This document shows, piece after piece, positions 7,893-15,516 of a stretch of DNA of 19,047 nt (positions are counted from its first letter, which is position 1; the number at the start of each line of letters is the position of its first letter). Source of the DNA: Actinomycetota bacterium (lineage in GTDB: Bacteria > Actinomycetota > Actinomycetes > Nanopelagicales > Nanopelagicaceae); the NCBI GenBank assembly GCA_009927705.1, contig RFMK01000131.1, positions 1-19,047 of the forward strand. Direction: 5' to 3'. The notes below the pieces were generated by a model. It worked only from the letters and a program-made list of their open reading frames with translations, ran no database searches and had not been told where the DNA came from. The translations under genes and the position numbers were made by a program.

Positions 7893-9790
7893 TTCTTTAG
7901 CGCTTCATGATCCGCAAACCAATCAAGCGCCTCTGGATTGGCTAGAGCGTGACGATTGCGAACTTCGCGGCCGTTTATTACATCTGCGACCGCGAGTTCA
8001 ACGAGCTTGTTCGATTTAGTTCGGGGAAATTGTGGAGCGGCGATTATCTTGTCTGGAACGTGTCTAGGGCTGGCTTGAACACGAAGCGCTGTTTTGATTC
8101 GTTTTTCTAGATCCTCATCTAAAGAAGCCGATTTGTCGAGTACAAGAAAGAGTAATATGCGCGAATCACCATCCCAATCTTGCGCAACCGCGAGTGCTTC
8201 TTGCACCTCAGAAAATTTCTCAACTACACGATAGATTTCCGCCGTTCCAATTCGCACTCCGCGCGAATTCAAAGTGGCATCACTTCTGCCGTAAATGACA
8301 AAGCCACCAGTCTCGCTCTTTGAAACAAAATCGCCATGAGTCCAAACGCCAGGAAATCCTTCGAAATAGGAAGCTCGATACTTTTCATTCGAGTCATCGC
8401 CCCAGAACCCAAGTGGTTTTGAAGGAAAGGGGACTGTGCAAACCAATTCACCTTTTACGTGTGATGAGGCCGAATTGCCATAAGCATCAAAGACGTCAAC
8501 TGCCATCCCTAGACATGGACCTTGTAATTCGCCTCGATGCACCGGCAGAGTTGGAATTGAAGCAAGGAAGCAACCGCAGATATCAGTGCCTCCAGAGAGT
8601 GAAGCTAGATGCACATCGCCCTTGACTTCGTTGTAGATGAAATCAAAACTTTCAGGTGCTAAAACAGAACCGGTGGAGCCAATCATCCGAAGGTGTGAAA
8701 GATTCCTGGCCTCTTGAGGTCTAACTCCTGATTTTCTTAAACTATCAAAGTACTTAGCTGAAGCTCCAAGGAATTCAATTCGCTCTAAATCGGCAATCTC
8801 AAAAAGCCGGTCCATAATTGGGTAAGCGGGACTTCCGTCGTATAGAACTATCGTTGCTCCGACAAGAAGATTGATTACGAGCCAATTCCACATCATCCAT
8901 CCGCATGTTGTGTAGAACAGAACCTTCTCACCTGGCTTAATAGCAAATTGATAAAGAATCTCCTCTCCAGCCTTGATGAGGACTCCAGCGCCAGAGTGAA
9001 CAATACATTTTGGTTTTCCAGTAGTGCCAGAAGAAAAAAGAATAAAGCCAGGATGATTAAAAGGTAGTTGAGTAAAAAATAAGTCCGAGTTATTGAAGGG
9101 CGATATAAATTCTTCAAATGCACTAGTAGTGATGACTCTTTGAACGGTAGGTAACAATTCCTTGATCTCGATCACACGTTCTTTAAGATTGAAGTGCTTT
9201 CCACCGTATTCATAGTCAAGTGAGACGAGAATCAACTTAGGTTCAATTTGACCAAATCGTTCTTGGACTGCCGCTGGGGCAAAATCAGGTGAGGCAGTAG
9301 AAACAATGGCTCCAATAGAGAGCGCTGCCAAGCTCCAAATCACCGTCTCGCTTACATTTGGCGTCCAAGCTGCAATTCGATCGCCAATTGAGACACCTTC
9401 ATTCTTCATAGCTGCCGCCGTTGCAGCTACTTTCTCACGCAATTCTTTCCAAGTGATTTCTTGCCGTACTCCAGATTCCAAAATCGAAATTATTGCAATC
9501 TCATGGTCTGCACCGCGCATCAAGAGATTCTCGGCAATATTGAGGCGCGCTTCTGGGAAAAAAGAGGCGGATATAAAGTCATCTCCTGGTATGAAGAACG
9601 TGTTGCCTTTGTCTCCGATTATCTTTAAGTCATCCCAGACTTGACTCCAAAAATCATTTGGATGCTTAATAGACCAATCATGTGTTTGCCAATAGGACTC
9701 AAAACCATTTCGCTCTTGTAATTTCTCTAGAGCTGACTCTCCAGATCGGCGTGGCGTCCAGAGGGGACGGTTATCAGCTGGATCTTTCAC
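7889..9790 (-). CDS. aacS: Acetoacetyl-CoA synthetase (acetoacetate--CoA ligase)
   Basis: A 633-residue adenylate-forming enzyme that activates acetoacetate to acetoacetyl-CoA via an AMP intermediate. An N-terminal Acs-type segment (residues about 1-90, with the WTP start and FFPEARLNIAENLL) precedes the AMP-binding domain with the P-loop SSGTTGKPK at about 253-261, CGWMMWNWLV and LSGGTDICGCF. The C-terminal domain has RIGTAEIYRVVE and the catalytic lysine at about 595 in PRTKSNKLVE; the usual Gly before this Lys is Asn. WMMWNW and GGTDICG fit AacS better than acetyl-CoA synthetase. The start is GTG (9788-9790) with a poor ribosome site, 15 bases after livM, so it is probably the last gene of the liv operon. 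It could act on another short 3-keto acid. Confidence 0.88.
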   Translation of the reverse strand: MKDPADNRPLWTPRRSGESALEKLQERNGFESYWQTHDWSIKHPNDFWSQVWDDLKIIGDKGNTFFIPGDDFISASFFPEARLNIAENLLMRGADHEIAIISILESGVRQEITWKELREKVAATAAAMKNEGVSIGDRIAAWTPNVSETVIWSLAALSIGAIVSTASPDFAPAAVQERFGQIEPKLILVSLDYEYGGKHFNLKERVIEIKELLPTVQRVITTSAFEEFISPFNNSDLFFTQLPFNHPGFILFSSGTTGKPKCIVHSGAGVLIKAGEEILYQFAIKPGEKVLFYTTCGWMMWNWLVINLLVGATIVLYDGSPAYPIMDRLFEIADLERIEFLGASAKYFDSLRKSGVRPQEARNLSHLRMIGSTGSVLAPESFDFIYNEVKGDVHLASLSGGTDICGCFLASIPTLPVHRGELQGPCLGMAVDVFDAYGNSASSHVKGELVCTVPFPSKPLGFWGDDSNEKYRASYFEGFPGVWTHGDFVSKSETGGFVIYGRSDATLNSRGVRIGTAEIYRVVEKFSEVQEALAVAQDWDGDSRILLFLVLDKSASLDEDLEKRIKTALRVQASPRHVPDKIIAAPQFPRTKSNKLVELAVADVINGREVRNRHALANPEALDWFADHEALKN

Positions 9791-9805
9791 AGAGAATTCT
9801 GAACT

Positions 9806-10840
9806 CTATTTACTGCTTGAGTATTTCTTACTAATTGATCGGAGACGAAGTTTGTAATAGGCGCCAGAAAGTCCACCAGGAGCAAACATCACAACAAGAA
9901 TAAATACAATGCCAAGGAGAAACGCTGGCTCCGATAAAGGACCGCTTACGTATTTTGGCAGCCCTGCAAATAGACCGTTTTGAGTTAAATCCTGCATGCG
10001 AGTTGTGAGGAAGGAATATGCGATGCCTCCTACAACCGCGCCCCAACGAGTAACAGCGCCACCGAGAATCACCATGAGAAGAAGAGCAATCGTGATGTTT
10101 GATTCAGCGAATCTCGGTGCAGCCGATCCAGCTAGAAGGAGCATCATGGAGCCGAGTAGCCCTGCTAAAGCGCCAGCAATGACAAAGGAAAGTAACTTGA
10201 AATTCCTTGTGTTGAGACCTAAAACTTGAACTCGCATTTCATTGTCACGCAGCGCTGCGAAAACTCGACCAGCGGAGCTTTCTGTAACCCACCAAATGAT
10301 GAGATAAGTCAGGATGAGGCAGATAAGCGCACTCCAATACAAGTATTTTGTGTTGACAACACCTACCCAGATTTGAGGGATCAGTTCGGCATTGAGAGCG
10401 ATTCCGTTCTCGCCACCAGTTAATCCAAAGAAATTGCGATTAACAATGACATGTCCAGCCTCTCCGAAAGCCAGAGTTACCATTGCAAAGGTAATTCCTG
10501 TAGTCCTCAAAGATGCCGCTCCTACAAGGAAAGCCAGGAGCGAGGTAAGAAGAATTGAAGCAATAATCGCGATCCACCAAACAAAAACTGAGTGGTTGAT
10601 GAAAATACAAGTCAAATAGAGACCCGATGCAAAGAAGAGGGCATGCCCAAAGGAGAGTAGACCGGTGAAACCAAAGAGCAAGTCATAAGTGAGGGCAAGA
10701 GCACCAAATACAAATGCCACTGCAAGAGTTTGTTGTAAGCCAGGTTTTGACAGCGGGTTTGTTCCTAGAATTGGCGCTGCAAATAAGGCAGCAACAATCA
10801 CAATCAAGAAGTAACGAGAGTATTTCCAGCGAAGAGTCAT
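9806..10840 (-). CDS. livM: Branched-chain amino acid-type ABC transporter permease LivM
   Basis: A 344-residue membrane permease of the LivHM type with about ten hydrophobic segments. Characteristic stretches are GLLSFGHALFFASGLYL near the N-terminus, GLTGGENGI in the middle, the EAA-like cytoplasmic region with RDNEMRVQVLGLN, and ILGGAVTRWGAVVGG toward the C-terminus. The start ATG overlaps the livH stop (ATGA, 10837-10840), so translation is coupled. Together with LivH it would form the membrane channel, driven by LivG and LivF and fed by the binding protein encoded upstream. LivHM transporters carry branched-chain amino acids but also urea, amides and some organic acids, so the substrate cannot be read from this protein. 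Confidence 0.92.
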   Translation of the reverse strand: MTLRWKYSRYFLIVIVAALFAAPILGTNPLSKPGLQQTLAVAFVFGALALTYDLLFGFTGLLSFGHALFFASGLYLTCIFINHSVFVWWIAIIASILLTSLLAFLVGAASLRTTGITFAMVTLAFGEAGHVIVNRNFFGLTGGENGIALNAELIPQIWVGVVNTKYLYWSALICLILTYLIIWWVTESSAGRVFAALRDNEMRVQVLGLNTRNFKLLSFVIAGALAGLLGSMMLLLAGSAAPRFAESNITIALLLMVILGGAVTRWGAVVGGIAYSFLTTRMQDLTQNGLFAGLPKYVSGPLSEPAFLLGIVFILVVMFAPGGLSGAYYKLRLRSISKKYSSSK

Positions 10841-11718
10841 GAAATCCGCTTTCCAAAGAGACCTTGTGGCCTAACAAGTAGTACACCTGCTAGAAGAAGT
10901 GCGATCACAAAATCGCCAAGGCCCGTTACATAATAATTCGCAAACTGTTTGATTACGCCAATCAACATGGCCGCAACGAAAGATCCAGTGACCGATCCCA
11001 TGCCTCCAATGACCACGACAACAAATCCGTAAATCAGATAAGTACCGGCAATAAGTGGTGAGACTCCGCTTGAATAAACAGAGACCAATACACCGCCAAT
11101 GCCTGCGGCAAAGCCACCTAAGAAGAAGACAGTACTGAAAGCTCGTCGTACATTGATTCCTAGGGCATTGACCATATTTCTATTCTCGACACCAGCTCTG
11201 ATTATCAAGCCGATTCGGGTGAACCTCAACAGTGCCCAATTTCCGATGAGCAAACCCACAGCAGTAGCAATATAGATGATTCTGTCGGCAGGAATTATCG
11301 CGCCGAAGAAATTAATACCAGTGAGAAACCACAACGGAGTTGGGAAGAGGCGGAGGTCATTACCAAACCAACCGCCAAGAACGGCGCCCACCACGAGAGC
11401 CACACCTACAGTCACGAGAACTTGGTCGATATGTCTATCGTAAAGACGGGTAATTAATAGCTGCTCCATAAGTAGAGCAAAAAACCCTGCCGCTAAGCCA
11501 CCGACAATCATGGCAAGAATAAAGTTTGGAATCGTCGCTTCTTTCATAATCGAAGTTGCAAACCACAAACCTACAAAAGCTCCGATCGAGAGAAATGCTC
11601 CATGCGCAAAATTCAAAACTCCCATTAAGCCGTAAATAAGTGTCAATCCCGATGCAACGAGAAAATAAAGAGCGCCAAGTCCAATTCCGGTAATGGTCAT
11701 TAGTAGGAAAGTACTCAT
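10837..11718 (-). CDS. livH: Branched-chain amino acid-type ABC transporter permease LivH
   Basis: A 293-residue permease of the LivH family with about eight hydrophobic segments. Family marks are YFLVASGLTLIYGLMGVLNFAHG-like sequence near residues 18-40, including GLMGVLNFAHGAFLSIGA, RAGVENRNMVNALGIN in the cytoplasmic loop, and VVIGGMGSVTGSFVAAMLIG near the C-terminus. The start overlaps the livF stop by 4 bases and its own stop overlaps the livM start by 4 bases, so the permeases are made together. The partner proteins are all encoded next door, giving a complete transporter. Confidence 0.93.
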   Translation of the reverse strand: MSTFLLMTITGIGLGALYFLVASGLTLIYGLMGVLNFAHGAFLSIGAFVGLWFATSIMKEATIPNFILAMIVGGLAAGFFALLMEQLLITRLYDRHIDQVLVTVGVALVVGAVLGGWFGNDLRLFPTPLWFLTGINFFGAIIPADRIIYIATAVGLLIGNWALLRFTRIGLIIRAGVENRNMVNALGINVRRAFSTVFFLGGFAAGIGGVLVSVYSSGVSPLIAGTYLIYGFVVVVIGGMGSVTGSFVAAMLIGVIKQFANYYVTGLGDFVIALLLAGVLLVRPQGLFGKRIS

Positions 11719-12425
11719 GAATGTTTTCCTCTATTACTTACTCCAAGCACGGATTGGACCCAGACTGAATCACTTAGTTTCTCTGGAGCACCTTCAAAAA
11801 TAATCTTGCCTTGATCCATGACCACAATCTTCTGGGCAATTCGCTTAACCAGCGCAAGATTCTGTTCAACAAGAATCATAGTTTCTCGCTTGGCAACTTC
11901 TGCAAGTGCATCTGCCACTTCGGTGACTAACTTGGGGGCGAGACCTTTTGTGGGCTCGTCAACGAGAAGGATTTGGTTGTCATTGAGGAGTGCTCGAGAA
12001 AGAGAGAGCATTTGTTGCTGGCCGCCTGAAAGCGTCCCCGCCCTTTGTTCTTGACGCGTGGATAAGTCTGGAAAAATTTCGAATACTCGGCTCATTTTCT
12101 CGGATGAGATTTTTGAGCGTGAAGCTAGAGATAAATTTTCTTTCACGGAAAGCGTCGCGAAAATTTCTCGATCTTCAGGGACATAAGCAACGCCACTTGC
12201 AGCGATTGCATGTGTCGGCGTTCCAATGAGCTCTGTACCGTTCAACTTGATTGAGCCTGTCGGGGAATATAGCGACATAATTGCTTTGAGTGTGGATGAC
12301 TTTCCCACACCATTTCGACCCAAAAGTGCGGTGACTTGGTTCTTTGGTGCTGTGAAAGAGACCCCGTGCAAGATCTGTGCCTGATTGATTCGTACCGATA
12401 CATCGGCTAATTCGAGCGCGTTCAT
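11715..12425 (-). CDS. livF: Branched-chain amino acid-type ABC transporter ATP-binding protein LivF
   Basis: A 236-residue ATPase of the LivF family, one of the two ATP-hydrolysing subunits on the cytoplasmic side of the importer. Walker A is GRNGVGKSS, the Q-loop region is VAYVPEDREIF, the signature is LSGGQQQM, Walker B is LLVDEPTKGLAP, and the switch region reads LVEQNL with Gln where many ABC proteins have His, as is common for LivF. The start is in an ATGA overlap with the livG stop and the 3' end overlaps livH in the same way. Length is normal. Assignment is firm for the family. Confidence 0.95.
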   Translation of the reverse strand: MNALELADVSVRINQAQILHGVSFTAPKNQVTALLGRNGVGKSSTLKAIMSLYSPTGSIKLNGTELIGTPTHAIAASGVAYVPEDREIFATLSVKENLSLASRSKISSEKMSRVFEIFPDLSTRQEQRAGTLSGGQQQMLSLSRALLNDNQILLVDEPTKGLAPKLVTEVADALAEVAKRETMILVEQNLALVKRIAQKIVVMDQGKIIFEGAPEKLSDSVWVQSVLGVSNRGKHS

Positions 12426-13174
12426 AGCGCCTCACCAATGTAAGCCGATAGCACTGTTTGATTATTCATGACTTCCGTTGGAGTTCCGGTTATCAATAAT
12501 TCGCCGTGGTTGAGTACCGCGATTCGATCAGCTAGATCAAGAATCACTTCCATATGATGCTCGACAATCAAGACTGTTTTGTTGTGTTGTGTTACGAGAG
12601 TACGAATGATTTCAACTAATTGGGGTACGTTCTCAACGCTCAAACCCGCCATGGGTTCATCAAGGAGGATGACCGAAGAAGATTGCGCTAGAACGATCGC
12701 AATCTCGAGTCGTCGTTTGTCACCGTGGGACAGCGAGCCTGCTAACTGCATCTCCCGAGAGCCGAGCCCTACTTGATCTAGGCAATGCTTGGAAGCTTCA
12801 ACAACATCTTTATACGAGTAGGCATTGCGAGTTAAGTTCATTGAGTGTCCGTTTGCGGTTTGTGCAGCTATACGGACATTTTCTAAGCATGTGATATTTG
12901 CAAATATAGAAGAAGTTTGAAAGGTGCGCGCTATGCCCATTTTTGCACGTTCATCGGGCGCCAGACGCGTTATATCTCTATCACCGAGAAATATTTGACC
13001 GCGCGAAGGGGCCCTTAATCCACTTATAAGATTAAAGAGCGAAGTTTTACCAGCGCCATTGGGACCGATGATTCCCAAGATTTCATTCGATTTTACTTCA
13101 AGGTCAATTCCATCCAGGATCTTTGCACCACCGATTGCAAGACTCAAATCTTTAACGCTCAATGCTGGATTCAA
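12422..13174 (-). CDS. livG: Branched-chain amino acid-type ABC transporter ATP-binding protein LivG
   Basis: A 250-residue ATPase of the LivG family. Walker A is GPNGAGKTSL, followed by the family's ARTFQ Q-loop, the signature LSHGDKRRLEIA, Walker B ILLDEPMAGLS and the H-loop in LIVEHHME. The reading frame begins with TTG at 13172-13174; an in-frame TAA lies a little upstream, so no longer start is possible, and the purine stretch AGAAAG is only a weak ribosome site. This weak start, placed after the hairpin that follows livJ, may keep the transporter level below that of the binding protein. It overlaps livF by 4 bases. Confidence 0.93.
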   Translation of the reverse strand: MNPALSVKDLSLAIGGAKILDGIDLEVKSNEILGIIGPNGAGKTSLFNLISGLRAPSRGQIFLGDRDITRLAPDERAKMGIARTFQTSSIFANITCLENVRIAAQTANGHSMNLTRNAYSYKDVVEASKHCLDQVGLGSREMQLAGSLSHGDKRRLEIAIVLAQSSSVILLDEPMAGLSVENVPQLVEIIRTLVTQHNKTVLIVEHHMEVILDLADRIAVLNHGELLITGTPTEVMNNQTVLSAYIGEAL

Positions 13175-13214
13175 AATTGTCTTTCTATTCTTTTAGTTGT
13201 TCTCCGATATTGAA

Positions 13215-13249
13215 ACCGCAAAGCCTGGTAGAAAACCAGGCTTTGCGGT
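13215..13249 (-). terminator. Strong stem-loop between livJ and livG (attenuating terminator or mRNA-stabilising hairpin)
   Basis: The arms ACCGCAAAGCCTGG (13215-13228) and its exact complement (13236-13249) form a perfect 14-bp stem with a 7-base loop. It lies 12 bases after the livJ stop on the minus strand. The run after the stem on that strand is only TTTC, so termination would be partial. In binding-protein transporters such hairpins let the binding-protein gene be expressed at a higher level than the membrane genes downstream; that role is inferred here. Confidence 0.8.
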
Positions 13250-13261
13250 CTTCACGCTTGT

Positions 13262-14434
13262 TTATGCGCCTACATTATTGATTGCTTTGATCAAGGATGG
13301 TACGTACTTCGAACCACTCTTGTTCAAAGAAACAAGGAACATTGGTTGAATCAACATGTGGTTGCTTCGATTCACCTTCATGATTCCCTTGATACCAAGC
13401 CAGCTAAGTCCCTCAAGCTTTGCAATCGCCTTATCTACATCGACATTTGGATTGTCCTTGAGCGCTTCAACTACCATCTTGGCAGCATCCACTCCAGTGC
13501 AGGTAAAGAGATCTTGGCTCTTTCCAGCAGCTGCGTAATCTGCAGCCAACTTAGTTGAAATAGAATTACCAGTGACGTTCGGGAAGAAACTACTTGTGAG
13601 GATTGCATTAGAGCCTTCAAATAAAGTTCCATAGATGTCATAGGAAGCAACACCTGCTAGACCAGTAATTGGAATGCTCTTCGAGAATACTCCTTGAACT
13701 TTGAGCGCTCCGAGCATTGCACCTGAAGTCAAAGCATTTGACCAAGCGATAAATACGTGTGAACCCTTGGCATCTAGCGCCTGCTTTGCAAATGGAGTGA
13801 AGTCAGAAGTTGAAGTAGGAACTTTAATTTCAACAAAGTTTGCACCCTTAGGACCGATGAGCGCTTTAGCAGCAAGAATATTTCCAGCACCGAATGCATT
13901 ATCTTCAACAAACAGGACGATTGTCTTGCCCTTAACGCCTCTGAGACCAGAGAGCGGAGCGAGATCTTGTGTCGAAGTGTTTCCAGAACGGAAAACATAT
14001 TTATTTGCAGCAGAAGTAATTGCATCATTCTTTGCTGGGCCGGAGATATAAAGAACTTTGTTCTGTTGGGCTAAAGGAGCCAATGTCAATGCCACAGCTG
14101 AGGATGCGGTTCCGACAATGATCTTCGTGCCATTACCGACCATATCCTTGAACGCAGCAGTTGCCGCCGTCGGATCTCCAGCATCATCTTTCTTTGTCAC
14201 GACCAATTTCTTGCCGTTGACCGTCATTTTGCCCTGGGTGTAGTACTTCAATCCCCACTCAAAGCCATCAATGTATGCATCGCCATAGGACTTCAATCCA
14301 CCAGAAGTCGCGGTAATTACGCCGATCTGAATATCGCCGGGAGCAGCTTGCGCTGGCGAGAAAACGGCAGGAGAGATGACAGCAAGAGAAAGGAATGGGA
14401 TTCCTAACTTTGCAATCAGCGAACGCTTGTTCAT
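13262..14434 (-). CDS. livJ: Extracellular branched-chain amino acid-type substrate-binding protein (LivJ-like)
   Basis: A 390-residue type I periplasmic-binding-fold protein that would deliver substrate to LivHMGF. The N-terminus is a clear signal peptide: MNKR, a hydrophobic core at about residues 6-24, then SPAQA with likely signal peptidase I cleavage after residue 30. No lipobox cysteine is present, which is unusual for a Gram-positive binding protein. The mature part opens with IQIGVITATSGGLKSYG, the beta-1 and ligand-loop region of this family, followed by KKDDAGDPTAA and ISGPAKNDA. The start ATG has AGAAAGAA upstream. The ligand cannot be read from sequence; gene context (AacS downstream, 3-hydroxybutyrate dehydrogenase divergent) hints at something other than, or in addition to, leucine-type amino acids. 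Confidence 0.88.
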   Translation of the reverse strand: MNKRSLIAKLGIPFLSLAVISPAVFSPAQAAPGDIQIGVITATSGGLKSYGDAYIDGFEWGLKYYTQGKMTVNGKKLVVTKKDDAGDPTAATAAFKDMVGNGTKIIVGTASSAVALTLAPLAQQNKVLYISGPAKNDAITSAANKYVFRSGNTSTQDLAPLSGLRGVKGKTIVLFVEDNAFGAGNILAAKALIGPKGANFVEIKVPTSTSDFTPFAKQALDAKGSHVFIAWSNALTSGAMLGALKVQGVFSKSIPITGLAGVASYDIYGTLFEGSNAILTSSFFPNVTGNSISTKLAADYAAAGKSQDLFTCTGVDAAKMVVEALKDNPNVDVDKAIAKLEGLSWLGIKGIMKVNRSNHMLIQPMFLVSLNKSGSKYVPSLIKAINNVGA

Positions 14435-14493
14435 ATAAATTCTTTCTACTAGGTAAGCCGGCTAGTCCTGGCGGCTAGCTCGAGCGAAAGACT

Positions 14494-14522
14494 AGACCTC
14501 GGACGAATAGCGAAAAAGGTCT
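14494..14522 (-). promoter_or_regulatory. Inverted repeat in the livJ leader region
   Basis: AGACCT (14494-14499) and AGGTCT (14517-14522) form a 6-bp stem with a 17-base loop, about 60 bases upstream of the livJ start on the minus strand. Closer to livJ, GGCTAG occurs twice (14459-14464 and 14473-14478), also embedded in short inverted repeats. These could be part of a folded leader or operator sites. I recognise no known riboswitch and no convincing -10/-35 pair here. With a 6-bp stem, chance is a real alternative. Confidence 0.3.
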
Positions 14523-14600
14523 TGGACCGTTGATTTTGACAACAGTTCGATAACACCAAAAGGATCTGGGCCCGATAAGGCACCCCCTGTAGGGTGAGGC

Positions 14601-14610
14601 TATGTACATA
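14601..14610. promoter_or_regulatory. Perfect palindrome TATGTACATA, candidate operator
   Basis: A 10-bp perfect palindrome lies 13 bases upstream of the likely hydrolase ATG (14624), inside the divergent region shared with livJ. Its GT/AC core resembles the TNGTNNACNA pattern of GntR-family operators. A regulator there could control both the hydrolase-bdhA pair and the divergent liv-aacS operon. No regulator gene is present in the window. A 10-bp palindrome may arise by chance. Confidence 0.3.
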
Positions 14611-14623
14611 TGGGATACCAAAT

Positions 14624-15514
14624 ATGCCTGATCAACGCTATCTGCCTGCGAAAAGGTTTGATGTACCGGTTAGCGGCGGGAACATTGCGGTATTTCGATA
14701 CGGTGAAGAAGAGGGCAAACCGGTCTTGCTCATTCACGGCGTGACTTCGTCAAACAGAGCTTTCCAATTATTTGCCCGTGAACTGATTGAACGTGGTTTG
14801 AGTCCCTACGCAGTTGATCTTCGCGGGCGCGGAAATTCAAATCAATTGCCAGGTCCATTTGGAATGGAGAGGCATGCCCACGACATGGCTGCCATATGCG
14901 AGCATTTTGGCTGGGAAACGGTCGATGTATATGGACACTCGATGGGCGCATTCGTCGCCGTCGCATTTCTTGGCTTGCATCCAGAATTCGACGCACGCAT
15001 AGTTCTGATAGACGGTGGTATTCCGCTTCCGCTTCCACCAGGAATGACAGTCGCTCAAGTTCTTCCGCTTGTTCTTGGTCCGGCATTGGCTAGATTAGCC
15101 ATGACATTCACTTCAACAGACTCATACCGAGATTATTGGAAAGAGCAGCCGGCTTTCGTCAAAGGTTGGTCCGATGCGCTAGATGAATATGTTGAATATG
15201 ACCTCCGCGGTAACGGTTCTGAATTTCATCCTTCAACACAATCACGTGCTGTTGAAGAGGACTCAAAGGATTTATTTGAGTCAGAGTTAATCTCAAGTAC
15301 TTTGAAAAATCTAAAGCAAGAAGTCCTCTTTATTAGGGCCGAGCGCGGATTACAGAACGAGCCATCAGGTTTGTACCCCACAGCTGTTTTGGATTATGTG
15401 TTACCTCAATATCCAAAATTGAAACTCATCAAGATTGATGATGTGAACCATTACGACATGCTTCTTGAATCAAGCGGTGCAAGGAAAGTCGCTCAAGCGA
15501 TATTTGGAGGCTAG
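14624..15514 (+). CDS. Alpha/beta hydrolase (serine esterase-like)
   Basis: A 296-residue alpha/beta-hydrolase-fold protein. LLIHGV at 35-40 gives the oxyanion HG pair, GHSMG at 104-108 holds the nucleophile Ser106, and VNHY near the C-terminus supplies the catalytic His at about 276; the acid residue is probably in IRAERG. Cytoplasmic, as no signal peptide is seen. The frame extends upstream to a GTG at 14594, but the ATG at 14624 is preferred because the extra residues are poorly protein-like and the domain starts near residue 12; neither start has a good ribosome site. The stop is 2 bases before bdhA, whose ribosome site GGAGG lies inside this gene. Coupling to 3-hydroxybutyrate dehydrogenase suggests an ester of 3-hydroxybutyrate (for example an oligomer) as substrate, which is inference. 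Confidence 0.82.
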   Translation: MPDQRYLPAKRFDVPVSGGNIAVFRYGEEEGKPVLLIHGVTSSNRAFQLFARELIERGLSPYAVDLRGRGNSNQLPGPFGMERHAHDMAAICEHFGWETVDVYGHSMGAFVAVAFLGLHPEFDARIVLIDGGIPLPLPPGMTVAQVLPLVLGPALARLAMTFTSTDSYRDYWKEQPAFVKGWSDALDEYVEYDLRGNGSEFHPSTQSRAVEEDSKDLFESELISSTLKNLKQEVLFIRAERGLQNEPSGLYPTAVLDYVLPQYPKLKLIKIDDVNHYDMLLESSGARKVAQAIFGG

Positions 15515-15516
15515 TC

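Noticed and set aside
14536..14541. TTGACA as a -35 promoter box for the hydrolase gene
   Set aside because: No acceptable -10 hexamer occurs 16-19 bases downstream.
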